A stretch of DNA of 64,000 nt. Source: Ruminococcus difficilis. Its GTDB lineage: Bacteria > Bacillota_A > Clostridia > Oscillospirales > Acutalibacteraceae. Numbering within the stretch: the first letter of the stretch is position 1; each line of letters begins with the position of its first letter. Below are positions 1-9,655 of this stretch, one piece after another. The position numbers and the translations under genes are program-made. The notes below the pieces were generated by a model. It was not told where the DNA came from. It saw nothing but the letters and a program-made list of their open reading frames with translations, and searched no databases. The stretch is taken from positions 112,110 to 176,109 of the forward strand of contig NZ_JAEQMG010000041.1 in assembly GCF_016680995.1 (NCBI RefSeq). The letters run 5' to 3'.

Positions 1-1
1 C

Positions 2-1966
2 GACAGGGCGCAGGAGGTCGTTGTCGATAACACGAACCTGATCGCCGATCTGTGCGAGTATGTTCGCCCGATCCCCGCGGGTAATTTCCCGCCGTTCATC
101 GAAGGCGCGGAGGAACAGCTCACTTCCATTACCTGGCAGCGCGCCAAGGATAAATACGGCGATCCTCTGCCGGATATCGTCAAGGCGCGTCTGGATAAGG
201 AGCTCAACTCCATCACGACCTACGGCTTCTCCGTGCTGTACATGACGGCACAGAAGCTGGTCGCCGACAGTGAAGCGCACGGCTATCTGGTCGGTTCCCG
301 TGGATCGGTCGGATCGTCCTTTGTCGCGACGATGTCCGGTATCTCGGAGGTCAATCCCTTATGTCCGCATTATCTGTGCCCCAAGTGTAAGAAAAGCATC
401 TTCTTTGAGCACGGTGAATACGGCTCCGGCTTTGATATGCCGCCCAAGGATTGTCCCGACTGCGGCACGCTGATGGAGCGCGACGGTCACGAGATCCCAT
501 TCGAGACCTTCCTCGGCTTCAAGGGCGACAAGGTTCCTGATATCGACTTGAATTTCAGCGGTGAACAGCAGAGCGCTTCTCACCGTTATACAGAAGAACT
601 CTTCGGTCGTGAGAACGTCTTTAAGGCGGGCACCATCTCGACCGTTGCCGATAAAACCGCCTACGGTTATGTCAAAAAGTTCTGCGAAGAGCATAACCGC
701 ACCTTCCGAAAGGCGGAGATGAATCGTCTTGCGACCGGCTGTACCGGCGTCAAACGCACTACCGGTCAGCATCCCGGCGGCATGGTCGTCGTACCGCGCG
801 GCATGGAGGTCTATGATTTCTGTCCCGTACAGCACCCCGCCGACAAGAGCGATTCCGATAATATCACTACCCACTTCGATTTCCATTCCATCCATGATAC
901 CATCACCAAGCTCGACGAGCTCGGACACGATGTTCCGACGATCTACCATTATCTGGAAGAGAACACCGGCATCCCCGTTATGGATGTTTCCATGAGCGAT
1001 CCCGACGTCATGTCCCTGTTTACTTCTCCCGAAGCGCTGGGCGTTACCGCCGAGGATATCGACTCAGAGACCGGTACCTTCGCGCTGCCGGAGCTCGGCA
1101 CGAGCTTTGTCCGTCAGATGCTGGTCGAATCCAAGCCCAAGACCTTTACCGACCTGCTGCAGATATCCGGTCTTTCGCATGGTACCGACGTTTGGATCGG
1201 CAACGCCGCCGATCTGATCAAGGACGGCACCTGCACCATCTCCGAGGTCATCGGTACGCGTGACTCGATCATGACCTATCTGATGCACAAGGGGCTCGAT
1301 CCCTCGATGGCGTTCAAGATCATGGAGATCGTGCGTAAGGGTAAATCCACCAAGCTGCTCACCGAGGAGCATCTGAACGCGATGAAGGAGCATGGTGTGC
1401 CTCAGTGGTATATCGACTCCTGTATGAAGATCAAGTACATGTTCCCGAAGGCGCACGCCGCCGCATATATGATATCGGCACTGCGGCTCGGATGGTACAA
1501 GGTACATAAACCGATCGAATTCTACGCGGCGTATTTTACCGTTCGTAATGATAACTTTGACGGCGCGACGCTGCTCAAGGGCCGTGACGCGGTACGCAAT
1601 AAGATCAAAAGTATCGAAGAAAAGGGCTTTGAAGCATCCGCGAAGGATAAGGCTGAGGTTCCGATGCTCCAGATCATGAACGAGATGCTCGCGCGCGGTA
1701 TCGAGGTACTACCCGTCGACATCTACAAAAGTGAAGCGAAGAAGTTCGTGATTGAAGACGGCAGGATCCGTCTGCCGTTCTGCTCACTCACCGGAGTAGG
1801 GGAGAGCGCGGCGTTCTCACTTGCCGAAGCCGCAAAGAAGGGAGAGTATCTCTGCATCGAGGATGTGATCACCCGCGCCAAGGTCAGTAAGGCTGTCATC
1901 GAAACGCTCAAGGAATGCGGTGCGTTCGGTGACCTTCCCGAAACAGCGCAAATGAGTCTTTTTTGA
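2..1966 (+). CDS. polC: DNA polymerase III PolC, C-terminal part (5' end outside window)
   Basis: This is the catalytic alpha subunit of the replicative polymerase of low-GC Gram-positives. The frame is open from base 2, so the gene enters from the left and only about 654 residues are visible. The segment [20 protein letters not shown], a zinc-type cysteine cluster (CPKC and CPDC, about 30 residues apart) and the catalytic-site motif [10 protein letters not shown] are typical of the PolC palm and fingers. [18 protein letters not shown] near the end also fits the family. The polymerization domain is present; the OB, exonuclease and PHP regions must lie upstream. The stop is at 1964-1966. No clear terminator follows. 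Confidence 0.97.
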   Translation, partial: DRAQEVVVDNTNLIADLCEYVRPIPAGNFPPFIEGAEEQLTSITWQRAKDKYGDPLPDIVKARLDKELNSITTYGFSVLYMTAQKLVADSEAHGYLVGSRGSVGSSFVATMSGISEVNPLCPHYLCPKCKKSIFFEHGEYGSGFDMPPKDCPDCGTLMERDGHEIPFETFLGFKGDKVPDIDLNFSGEQQSASHRYTEELFGRENVFKAGTISTVADKTAYGYVKKFCEEHNRTFRKAEMNRLATGCTGVKRTTGQHPGGMVVVPRGMEVYDFCPVQHPADKSDSDNITTHFDFHSIHDTITKLDELGHDVPTIYHYLEENTGIPVMDVSMSDPDVMSLFTSPEALGVTAEDIDSETGTFALPELGTSFVRQMLVESKPKTFTDLLQISGLSHGTDVWIGNAADLIKDGTCTISEVIGTRDSIMTYLMHKGLDPSMAFKIMEIVRKGKSTKLLTEEHLNAMKEHGVPQWYIDSCMKIKYMFPKAHAAAYMISALRLGWYKVHKPIEFYAAYFTVRNDNFDGATLLKGRDAVRNKIKSIEEKGFEASAKDKAEVPMLQIMNEMLARGIEVLPVDIYKSEAKKFVIEDGRIRLPFCSLTGVGESAAFSLAEAAKKGEYLCIEDVITRAKVSKAVIETLKECGAFGDLPETAQMSLF

Positions 1967-2081
1967 TCGAAACCGATAGCACGGATTCTATTTGCTTATA
2001 CAATTCATACAGTGATATCACGGCAGGATCAAGTGAACGTTGTGCGATTTCGAAAAATGTTGTTAAATTTGGGGTGATGTA

Positions 2082-3353
2082 TTGAAAAATCCTAAAATAA
2101 AGAATATAATGATAGTGATACTATATACAACGCTGCTTATATTCTTTTTCATCCACATCAACGACGTTTTTTCCGTACTGAAAACGATCTTCACGGTTTT
2201 ATCACCGGTCATGTACGGATTGGTGATCGCCTACCTGTTGAACTATCCCTACAAGGCGTTTCGCGATCACGCGTTCAAAAATATGGGAACCAAGCACCCT
2301 TGGTTGAAAAAGGTCAAAAAGCCGCTGTCCTTATTTCTCGCTTACACCATCGTATTCGGCATCGTGGCTTTTTTGGTGGGTACCCTGATCCCGGAGCTTT
2401 CATCCAGCGTTTCTACGCTGATCGATAACATCCCCGCGTATGAAAAGGCGCTAAGGTCGGCTTCCGACAATGCGGTCGATTTCATCAAGAATCTGACCGG
2501 TTATAATCTGTATGATTATGATAACTACAACAACCTGATCTCGATCGTCACCGGCAGCGATACGACCGAGTTCATCAAAAATATCGTGACCAATGTACTG
2601 CCCTCCGCTTTCAATACCGTACTCGGTATCGGAGCCGGACTGTACAATTGGATCATCGGTATCATCATCTCGATCTATCTGCTGTCGAGCAAGGAACGCC
2701 TGATCCGTCAGTTCAAGATCGTGGTCGTCGCTTATACACCGAAAAAGTTCTATAAAAGGCTGTTCAAGATCGGCGAAGTGTTCAACAAAAAATGCGGTCG
2801 TTTCATCGTCGGAAAGATCATCGATTCGATGATCATCGGACTGATGTGCTTTATCGGCCTTTCGATCTTCCGTTTCCATTATCCGCTTTTGATCAGCGTG
2901 ATCATCGGCGTGTTCAATTTGATTCCGTTCTTCGGACCTATCATCGGCGCGATCCCAACCACCTTCCTGCTGTTGATCATCAACCCGATGGAGGCGCTCG
3001 GATTTGTCGTATTCATCATCGTGTTACAGCAGTTCGACGGCAACATCTTAGGTCCCAAGATCCTCGGCGAGACGGTCGGAATCTCCGGCTTCTGGATCAT
3101 GGTATCCGTTATCGTCGGCGGCGGATTGTTCGGATTGCCCGGTATGCTGCTCGGTGTTCCGATCTTTGCGGCGATCTATACGCTGGTCGAAGAAGGCGCC
3201 CAAAGACGTTTGAAGAAAAAGCAACTATCAGCGAACGACGTTGCACCTGAGGTCGTTGAGGATTATCCCGAGGATACGCAAAAGCCCAAATCCAAGGAGC
3301 CTTCACTCCTCGATAAAGCGTCCGAGCTGTTTAACAATAAAAAAGGCAAATGA
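2082..3353 (+). CDS. AI-2E family transporter (UPF0118 permease)
   Basis: A 423-residue polytopic membrane protein with about eight hydrophobic segments. The C-terminal core, with VIIGVFNLIPFFGPIIGAIP and LGPKILGETVGISGFWIM, is the signature of the AI-2E/PerM family. Members export autoinducer-2 or exchange ions; the substrate here cannot be told. The start is TTG at 2082, chosen because GGGGTGAT lies just upstream and the nearby ATG at 2077 runs straight into a stop. The tail is charged and Lys-rich. The dockerin amylase begins 29 bases downstream on the same strand, so the two may share a transcript. Confidence 0.9.
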   Translation: MKNPKIKNIMIVILYTTLLIFFFIHINDVFSVLKTIFTVLSPVMYGLVIAYLLNYPYKAFRDHAFKNMGTKHPWLKKVKKPLSLFLAYTIVFGIVAFLVGTLIPELSSSVSTLIDNIPAYEKALRSASDNAVDFIKNLTGYNLYDYDNYNNLISIVTGSDTTEFIKNIVTNVLPSAFNTVLGIGAGLYNWIIGIIISIYLLSSKERLIRQFKIVVVAYTPKKFYKRLFKIGEVFNKKCGRFIVGKIIDSMIIGLMCFIGLSIFRFHYPLLISVIIGVFNLIPFFGPIIGAIPTTFLLLIINPMEALGFVVFIIVLQQFDGNILGPKILGETVGISGFWIMVSVIVGGGLFGLPGMLLGVPIFAAIYTLVEEGAQRRLKKKQLSANDVAPEVVEDYPEDTQKPKSKEPSLLDKASELFNNKKGK

Positions 3354-3382
3354 AGAATTTGTTTAATTAGGAGGTTTTAAAA

Positions 3383-6304
3383 ATGCAAATGAAAAAAGTA
3401 GTTAGCTTGATCATGGTTCTTGTCATGATGCTGACTGTCGCGATCATCCCCGGCACTTTCTCTGCTGCCGATAAGGATGCCGCCGCGACCGCATCTCAGG
3501 ACTATGCTCTTGCGCCCAACATCCAGAGCGGTAATATCCTGCACGCGTTCAACTGGCGCATGCGCGATCTCGTGAAGTATGCTCCCGAAATCGCCGCCGC
3601 GGGTTATACCACCGTTCAGATCTCTCCGGTTCAGTACACGAAGGCTACCGTTAACGATGGCTCTTACGCGACTGACTGGTGGTCTTTCTATCAGCCCAGA
3701 GATATGTCGATCGGTAACGCTCTCGGTACCGCCGCAGAAGTAGAAGAAGCTACTTCTGTTCTTCACAGCTACGGCGTAAAGGTTATTGCCGACGTCGTTA
3801 CCAACCATGTACAGAACTGCGAGAAGAGAGTTGACACCACTGCCGTCAATTCCACTCTGAAAAGCTACACCCGTCGTTCCAATCTGCTCGACCATTCGAA
3901 CATCGCCAACGACAACTCCCGCCAGAATCAGGTTCAGAACGACCTCGACGGTCAGCTTCCCGATCTGAACACAAGCAACAAGTCTTATCAGAACTATGTC
4001 ATCAGCAGCCTGCTGAATCCGTTGTCCGACATGGGCGTTGACGGCTTCCGTTTTGACGCCGCGAAGCACATCGAGACTCCTTCCGACGGTAATCTCGCTT
4101 CCGACTATTGGCCCACCGTCACCAGCGCGATCAAAGCAAAGAACTCCAACTCTTATATCTACGGTGAGATCCTTGATCCCGCAGGTAAGTTCAGTATTTC
4201 CGCTTATACACCGTACATGAACGTTACTGACTTTGCGTATGGTAACACTGTTCGCGGCGCGCTGAGCAACAAGAACGCCAACAGCCTGATCAACTACGGT
4301 TTCTCCGGTTCTTCCAAGAATCAGAACGTACTGTGGGTTGAGTCTCACGATAACTTCTGCTCACAGGCTTCCACCGGTCTGACCAAGAAGCAGCAGATCC
4401 TCGGTTGGGCTGCCATCGGCGCCCGTAAAGACGCTCCCGCACTGTTCTTCATCCGTCCCAAGCACGAGCAGCTTGATTCTCCCGGCTTCATCAAGTACGA
4501 TGATCTGATGGGTGCTCCCGGTTCTGCCGAGACATGGAAAGACCCGACTGTCGTTGCGGTCAATCACTTCAAGAACGCTTTTGCAGGCCAGGATGAGAAC
4601 GTCACCGCAGATGGCTCCAAGCTGTTTGTACAGCGTGGCACCACCGGTATGCTGATCGTTGACCTGAACGGTTCTGCCGGCTCTGTCAGCAAGTCTTGCT
4701 CTATGGCAAACGGCACTTATACCGATCAGGTTTCCGGTAACAAATTCACCGTATCCAATGGTACTATCAGCGGTAACATCGGTTCTACCGGCGTTGCGGT
4801 CATTTACAACACCACTGCCGACAATTCCGCACCCGAGATCAAGCTCTCTTTGAACAATGTTGAGCTGACTCCCGAGGTTCTCAGCCGTTACACCGACGCT
4901 GAGGCTACCATCAAGGTCGACGTCAAGAACGCTACTTCTTATGACATCAAGGTTTCCAACCTCGCTGCCAAGACCGTTACCGACGCTTCCAAGACCTTCA
5001 CTCTCAAGAGCACCATTCCTTACGGCAAGAGTGTCGATATCACGGTAACTGCTACCAACGGCAGTAAGACCGTATCCCGCACCTATAACATCAAGAAGAA
5101 GGACGCGAACGAGACCAAGAAGGTCTACTTCGATAACAGCGTCATGAAGTGGCCGTATGAGAATACTTCCGGTCAGCAAACCGTCGGTATCTTTGTCCTG
5201 TGCAAAACCGGCGTTGCTCCCTCCACCAAGATCGGTTCCTATGATTCCAACAAGCTGACTCCCGTTTCCGGTCAGTCGAATCTCTATTCGTTCACTGTTC
5301 CCGCAAACACCAAGTACGTCAAGTTCAACGAGGGCTACATCGGTTCTCAGTATACCGATAAGTCACATATGGACGCTTATGGACGCTGCCACCTGTTCCA
5401 CAGCTTTAACGAGTGCGGCGGCTACTGCGGCCGTACCATGCCCGAGACGGTTGTCAACTTCGGTTCAGCTAACAGCGCTTCCAACCGTGAGAACGGCGGT
5501 TATGAGCTCGTCGGTTCGATGATCCTGCGTGACCTCCGCTTTGAGGATTACGGTGATTATCCCGTTGCGACTCTGACCAACGCTGACACTTCTCTGACCG
5601 CGGGCGCTGATGATCCTACTCAGGCTCCTACCGAGAAGCCCACCGAAAAGCCCGTTGGCAGACCGATCCTCCGCGGCGACGCAGATCAGGATACCATCGT
5701 TTCTATCCTCGATGCTACCATGATGCAGCGCCATCTGGCAAACGTCAAGAAGCTGACCGCTGACGGCGTTCTGGCAGCTGATATCGACAGCAGCGGTAAT
5801 GTTGAATCGACCGATACCACTCTTCTCCAGCGTTTCTTAGCCGGTATCGGTAATCCGTATCATGTTAATGAGATCTTCTATGTAGAGGGCGACGCTCCCA
5901 CACCCACAACCGCTCCTACACCTACTTCTGCACCGCAGCCCACAACCGCTCCTCAGCCCGATCCCACCGAGGCTCCTGAGCCTACTACTCCGGACGGCCC
6001 GATCACCTTCCTGCTTACCGATAACTTCGGTTGGGGCAGTGCGTATGTCTATGCTTGGGACGCTAACGGTACCGCCCTGTGCGGTGAGTGGCCGGGTGCT
6101 GCTCAGGCTGAGACCATCACAAACGGCTATGGCGAGACCCAGTTCAGATGTACTGTTCCCGAAGGCGCTGTCGGCGTTATCCTGAACAACGGTAACGGCG
6201 CTCAGACTGAGGACATCACTGATTTCGGTACTTATGAAGGCTACTGGATGGACGGCACCAAGAACAGCCAGGGTCACTATCTGGTCACCGGCTGGAATTC
6301 CTAA
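3383..6304 (+). CDS. Secreted GH13 alpha-amylase with type I dockerin and starch-binding module
   Basis: Hydrolyses starch outside the cell (973 aa). Residues 1-28 form a signal peptide. A GH13 barrel follows, with region I DVVTNH (137-142), nucleophile Asp225 in GFRFDAAKH, acid Glu262 in YGEILD and Asp323 in ESHDNF. An Ig-like or FnIII-like segment lies near 480-570. A type I dockerin (about 763-825) has two Ca-binding loops, DADQDTIVSILD and DIDSSGNVESTD, between Thr/Pro linkers. The last ~100 residues (GWGSAYVYAWD, WPG, VILNNGNGAQTEDI) look like CBM26. The dockerin implies docking to a cohesin scaffoldin, as in R. bromii amylosomes; no cohesin gene is in the window. AGGAGG precedes the ATG. 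Confidence 0.95.
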   Translation: MQMKKVVSLIMVLVMMLTVAIIPGTFSAADKDAAATASQDYALAPNIQSGNILHAFNWRMRDLVKYAPEIAAAGYTTVQISPVQYTKATVNDGSYATDWWSFYQPRDMSIGNALGTAAEVEEATSVLHSYGVKVIADVVTNHVQNCEKRVDTTAVNSTLKSYTRRSNLLDHSNIANDNSRQNQVQNDLDGQLPDLNTSNKSYQNYVISSLLNPLSDMGVDGFRFDAAKHIETPSDGNLASDYWPTVTSAIKAKNSNSYIYGEILDPAGKFSISAYTPYMNVTDFAYGNTVRGALSNKNANSLINYGFSGSSKNQNVLWVESHDNFCSQASTGLTKKQQILGWAAIGARKDAPALFFIRPKHEQLDSPGFIKYDDLMGAPGSAETWKDPTVVAVNHFKNAFAGQDENVTADGSKLFVQRGTTGMLIVDLNGSAGSVSKSCSMANGTYTDQVSGNKFTVSNGTISGNIGSTGVAVIYNTTADNSAPEIKLSLNNVELTPEVLSRYTDAEATIKVDVKNATSYDIKVSNLAAKTVTDASKTFTLKSTIPYGKSVDITVTATNGSKTVSRTYNIKKKDANETKKVYFDNSVMKWPYENTSGQQTVGIFVLCKTGVAPSTKIGSYDSNKLTPVSGQSNLYSFTVPANTKYVKFNEGYIGSQYTDKSHMDAYGRCHLFHSFNECGGYCGRTMPETVVNFGSANSASNRENGGYELVGSMILRDLRFEDYGDYPVATLTNADTSLTAGADDPTQAPTEKPTEKPVGRPILRGDADQDTIVSILDATMMQRHLANVKKLTADGVLAADIDSSGNVESTDTTLLQRFLAGIGNPYHVNEIFYVEGDAPTPTTAPTPTSAPQPTTAPQPDPTEAPEPTTPDGPITFLLTDNFGWGSAYVYAWDANGTALCGEWPGAAQAETITNGYGETQFRCTVPEGAVGVILNNGNGAQTEDITDFGTYEGYWMDGTKNSQGHYLVTGWNS

Positions 6305-6341
6305 GTCCGATTTGATCGATCAACTTAACTGAATAAGCCAA

Positions 6342-6371
6342 AGGGGCTGTCGTATATCTACGGCAGCCCCT
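6342..6371 (+). terminator. Hairpin downstream of the amylase
   Basis: AGGGGCTG pairs with CAGCCCCT across a short loop, 38 bases after the amylase stop. The T tract after it is weak, so termination strength is uncertain. Confidence 0.6.
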
Positions 6372-6445
6372 GATTATATGCACAAATAATAAAGCGTCCG
6401 ATAGAGGACGCTTTACGAAACATTTGACTTTTTATGATCGAATCA

Positions 6446-6676
6446 TTATACTGTAAAAGGTTTTAATTCTTCGATGAACGCGTCCATATCATCGCTCTCG
6501 GCTTCCAGATAGATCGGCTTGGAAAGATCCAGTGAAAGGATGCCGATGATGGAATGGGCGTCGATCGAATACTCATTATGATTCAGTGTGATTTTAATTT
6601 GCGGATATTTTGCGGTCAAAGCGACAAAGGCTCTTGCCTTTTCAATGCCGCTGATCGCGATGTTAGTGCTGTACAT
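6446..6676 (-). CDS. HPr-like protein lacking the phospho-histidine
   Basis: A 76-residue protein with the fold signature of the PTS carrier HPr. The segment HSIIGILSL matches the regulatory Ser46 region of HPr (usually KSIMGVMSL), and the C-terminal strand and helix also fit. The usual active-site segment GxHARPA is replaced by GIEKARA, so the phosphorylatable His15 is missing. It therefore cannot act as a normal PTS phosphocarrier; a regulatory role like that of Crh (which also lacks His15 but keeps Ser46) is an inference. It is a single gene, convergent with the amylase and divergent from mtaB. Confidence 0.75.
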   Translation of the reverse strand: MYSTNIAISGIEKARAFVALTAKYPQIKITLNHNEYSIDAHSIIGILSLDLSKPIYLEAESDDMDAFIEELKPFTV

Positions 6677-6778
6677 AGTTAGATAACCTCCTCAAGCGTT
6701 ATCTATCTTAGCACTATTCATTCCATTATGCAACCCCCAAAATGCTGAATATTTCTACATAATTCGTGGTGATTTTAT

Positions 6779-8065
6779 TTGAAATACTATATTATGACGC
6801 TCGGATGCAAGGTCAATCAATATGAATCCGAGGTAATGGCGGAATTGCTCAATCAGGCGGGCTATATAAAGGCGGAATCCTATCAGGACAGCGATATCAA
6901 TATCGTCAACTCCTGTACTGTTACCGCGACCGGTGACGCAAAGAATCGCAAGCTGATCCGTCGGATCCGACGCGAGAATCCCGACAGTATCATTATCTTG
7001 TGCGGATGTATGCCGCAGGCATTTTTTGATGACATATCCGTTTTTGAAGGGTGCGACATCGTGATGGGAAATACCGCCCGCAGAGATATCATCCCTTTGA
7101 TCGAAGAATTCTTAATGGAGCGCCGACAGATCATCCGTATCGGTGAGCACCAAAACAACGAAGCGTTTGAGCCGATGCGGATCAACGCTTTCAACGAGCG
7201 CACACGGGCGTGCATCAAGATCGAGGACGGCTGTAACCGTTTTTGCACCTACTGTATCATCCCGTACGCGCGCGGCAGAGTTCGCTCCAAAGAGTTGGAT
7301 GAGATTCGTAAAGAGGCAGAAGCACTCGCCGAAAACGGCTTCAAAGAGATCGTTTTGGTCGGTATCAACCTCTCGGCATACGGTCAGGAATGGGATCTGA
7401 ATGTCTACGACGCGGTCAAGGTCGTTTGTCAAACGGACGGTATCGAACGGGTGCGATTAGGTTCGATCGAACCCGAACGCATGACCGCGGATATTCTGAG
7501 CGCTTTATCGAAGGAACCGAAATTCTGCCCGCATTTTCATCTGTCCTTACAGGCGGGCTGTGACACGACCTTAAAGCGGATGCACCGCCATTATGATACC
7601 GCCGAATACGCGCGTATCGTCGCGGATATCCGCCGCCTTTTCGATAATCCCTCCATCACCACCGACGTCATGGTCGGGTTCGTGGGGGAGAGCGAGGAGG
7701 ATTTCAACGCCTCCGTCAGCTTCACCGATGAGATCGGATTTGCTAAAACCCATGTTTTCCCGTATTCACGCCGCAAGGGTACCGCCGCCGATAAAATGGA
7801 CGGTCATATCGATGAACACTTAAAGCACAAACGCGCCGATATCATGATCGCGCATACGCTCGAGCAACAACGCCGTTTTATGCAAAGTCAGGTCGGATTA
7901 ACCGAACCCGTATTATTTGAGACCCGCTCAAAGGACGGCATGATGGAAGGGTATACCAAGAACTATACCAAGGTGCGCGTCAAAGATGACCGCGTTATTT
8001 CCGGCGAAATATACGACGTCAAGCTCACCGAAGCCTACGATGATTACTGCGTCGGAGAAATCTAA
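6779..8065 (+). CDS. mtaB: tRNA t6A37 methylthiotransferase MtaB
   Basis: Radical-SAM enzyme that adds a methylthio group to t6A37 of tRNAs reading ANN codons, giving ms2t6A. The N-terminal UPF0004 domain begins YYIMTLGCKVNQYESE, with Cys ligands of the second cluster. The radical-SAM motif CNRFCTYC places Cys152, Cys156 and Cys159. A C-terminal TRAM-like region is present. Its 428 residues fit the family. The start is a TTG at 6779 with GGTGAT upstream; no ATG fits the conserved N-terminus. The tsaE and tsaB genes that make its t6A substrate lie about 15 kb away. Confidence 0.94.
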   Translation: MKYYIMTLGCKVNQYESEVMAELLNQAGYIKAESYQDSDINIVNSCTVTATGDAKNRKLIRRIRRENPDSIIILCGCMPQAFFDDISVFEGCDIVMGNTARRDIIPLIEEFLMERRQIIRIGEHQNNEAFEPMRINAFNERTRACIKIEDGCNRFCTYCIIPYARGRVRSKELDEIRKEAEALAENGFKEIVLVGINLSAYGQEWDLNVYDAVKVVCQTDGIERVRLGSIEPERMTADILSALSKEPKFCPHFHLSLQAGCDTTLKRMHRHYDTAEYARIVADIRRLFDNPSITTDVMVGFVGESEEDFNASVSFTDEIGFAKTHVFPYSRRKGTAADKMDGHIDEHLKHKRADIMIAHTLEQQRRFMQSQVGLTEPVLFETRSKDGMMEGYTKNYTKVRVKDDRVISGEIYDVKLTEAYDDYCVGEI

Positions 8066-8140
8066 GGCTCCTTTTGGTAAAAGGAGCTGTCAACGAATGT
8101 TGACTGAGGAATTGTATATTTGTTTGAGCGTAAGCGAGTC
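8064..8140. repeat. Interspersed repeat family R1, copy 1 (short)
   Basis: Starts with the family's leading hairpin (GGCTCCTTTTGG then AAAAGGAGC) and continues to GACTGAGGAATTGTAT and a GAGCG...GCGAG tail. It fills the gap between mtaB and the convergent lipoprotein gene and overlaps both stop codons. Confidence 0.75.
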
Positions 8141-9356
8141 ACCTTTCTATTCTCTCATTCAAATACCGTATCACGTTTTCGACTTCCTGTCGGTTATCTT
8201 CATTGTGGAAGCTGTCATAGCTGTACAGCATAAAGCCGTCACAGCCCTTATCACGCGTGATGGACAGCTCCGTGGACAGGATATCGTCATTATCCAGCCA
8301 TGTCCCGCTGTCGGCGTCCGTACCCGCTTTGTAGGCGGGAATACCGATATAGAGCGAGAGTCCGTCATGTTGATCCGCATCGAGCCAATCCTGTAAGCCG
8401 TCCTCAAAGGTCAGCGCGGGATTATCCAGCGAGAAGTAGATCTGCGGACAGATATAGTCGATATAGCCCTTTTCACCGCACCACTTTTTGACGTCGGCGT
8501 ACAGCTTCTCATTATTCTGCATATTCCCCTGCGGTGAAACGCCGAACAGAACATTGTTCTTTATCGAATGAACCGCTTGATAGACAGAGCGGAGCATCCG
8601 ATCCACGTTATCTCTGCGAAATTCCTCCAAGGATAGGGGAGAGTCCGTCGCGGCGCAATAGGCGTCATAATCGTCTTGGTCAAAATCCCCGCAGTCGGGC
8701 GGATAAAAGTAATCGTCGAACTGGACCCCGTCCACATCGTACTTTTCTACGATCTCCTTCACGCCGTTCGTGATCAGCTCGATCACCTTATCATCCGCGG
8801 GATTGAGGTACTCACTGCCGTTGACCTCCACGCCGATCGACGGATCCTTGACATAGGGATGATCATGGCTCAGCTTAGACGGCGTGTCCTTGGTGCTGAT
8901 ACGATACGGATTCAGCCAAGCGTGCACCATGATATCATGCTCATGCGCTTTTCTGATGATCGTATCGAGCGGATCGTATCCGGGATCCTCACCCTGTGTT
9001 CCGGTCAGGATATGCGACCACGGATAGTATTTTGACGGATAGAGCGCGTCGCAGAACGGCCGAACCTGTACGACCATCGTGTTCAGATCCGCGTTCTCCA
9101 TATCCGCGATCACAGTGTCTATCTTCTCCTTGAACGCCGCTTCCTTATCCGATTCATTCTCCACATCCAGCGTCATGTAAGTCACCCATACGCCGCGGAT
9201 CTCTTCCTTCGGCTTTTCTACGGTGATTTGGCTCACATCCTGTATTGGCTTTGGCTCCGTACTCTCACGCTCCTTGTCCGATCCGGACACATAGAGGATG
9301 GAACCGCCCAATAACAAAAACGACAGTAAAAACGGTATTATTCTTTTATAGAACAT
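8139..9356 (-). CDS. Secreted GHL10-type (DUF187) glycosidase-like protein
   Basis: A 405-residue exported protein with an N-terminal hydrophobic signal or anchor, a short charged linker, then a TIM-barrel domain of the DUF187/GHL10 family (about residues 53-390). Landmarks are EIRGVWVTYMT, a core with MVVQVRPFCDALYPSKYYPWS, HAWLNPYRIS, YDVDGVQFDDYFYP and the late GFMLYSYDS. Family members are linked to cell-wall or surface polysaccharide turnover; the substrate is unknown. It runs opposite to its neighbours, and its start is only 20 bases from the start of the DUF1294 gene, so the two promoters must overlap the coding regions. Confidence 0.88.
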   Translation of the reverse strand: MFYKRIIPFLLSFLLLGGSILYVSGSDKERESTEPKPIQDVSQITVEKPKEEIRGVWVTYMTLDVENESDKEAAFKEKIDTVIADMENADLNTMVVQVRPFCDALYPSKYYPWSHILTGTQGEDPGYDPLDTIIRKAHEHDIMVHAWLNPYRISTKDTPSKLSHDHPYVKDPSIGVEVNGSEYLNPADDKVIELITNGVKEIVEKYDVDGVQFDDYFYPPDCGDFDQDDYDAYCAATDSPLSLEEFRRDNVDRMLRSVYQAVHSIKNNVLFGVSPQGNMQNNEKLYADVKKWCGEKGYIDYICPQIYFSLDNPALTFEDGLQDWLDADQHDGLSLYIGIPAYKAGTDADSGTWLDNDDILSTELSITRDKGCDGFMLYSYDSFHNEDNRQEVENVIRYLNERIER

Positions 9357-9376
9357 TTTATCACTCCGAGGTCATT

Positions 9377-9655
9377 TTGAAATTTCTGTATATTTATCTG
9401 ATCATTATCAATCTCATCGCGGTCATCGTGACGATCCACGATAAGCGCGCCGCCGTCAAGGGCACTTGGCGCGTCAAAGAGAATACATTGTTATTGATAT
9501 CGGCGCTCGGCGGTTCACCCGCGATGTATCTGACGATGCTGTTGATCCGTCACAAGACCCGCAAACCGAAATTCATGGTCGGGATCCCGCTGATCCTGAT
9601 CGTGGAACTCATCATCATTTATCTGGTGCTGCATTATGGCTATCGGATATTATGA
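9377..9655 (+). CDS. DUF1294 small membrane protein
   Basis: A 92-residue protein with three or so membrane segments and the DUF1294 pattern: YDKRAA-like DKRAAVKGTWRVKE, then LGGSPAMYLTMLLIRHKTRKPKF. Function of the family is not known. The start is TTG at 9377, with GAGG five bases upstream; a longer reading with an ATG at 9245 lacks a ribosome site and would overlap the divergent gene. It overlaps the following pseudouridine synthase gene by 20 bases, suggesting coupled translation. Confidence 0.85.
   Translation: MKFLYIYLIIINLIAVIVTIHDKRAAVKGTWRVKENTLLLISALGGSPAMYLTMLLIRHKTRKPKFMVGIPLILIVELIIIYLVLHYGYRIL

Noticed and set aside
359..949. Minus-strand frame of 196 codons inside polC
   Set aside because: Antisense shadow of the conserved polymerase; no start signal or family match.
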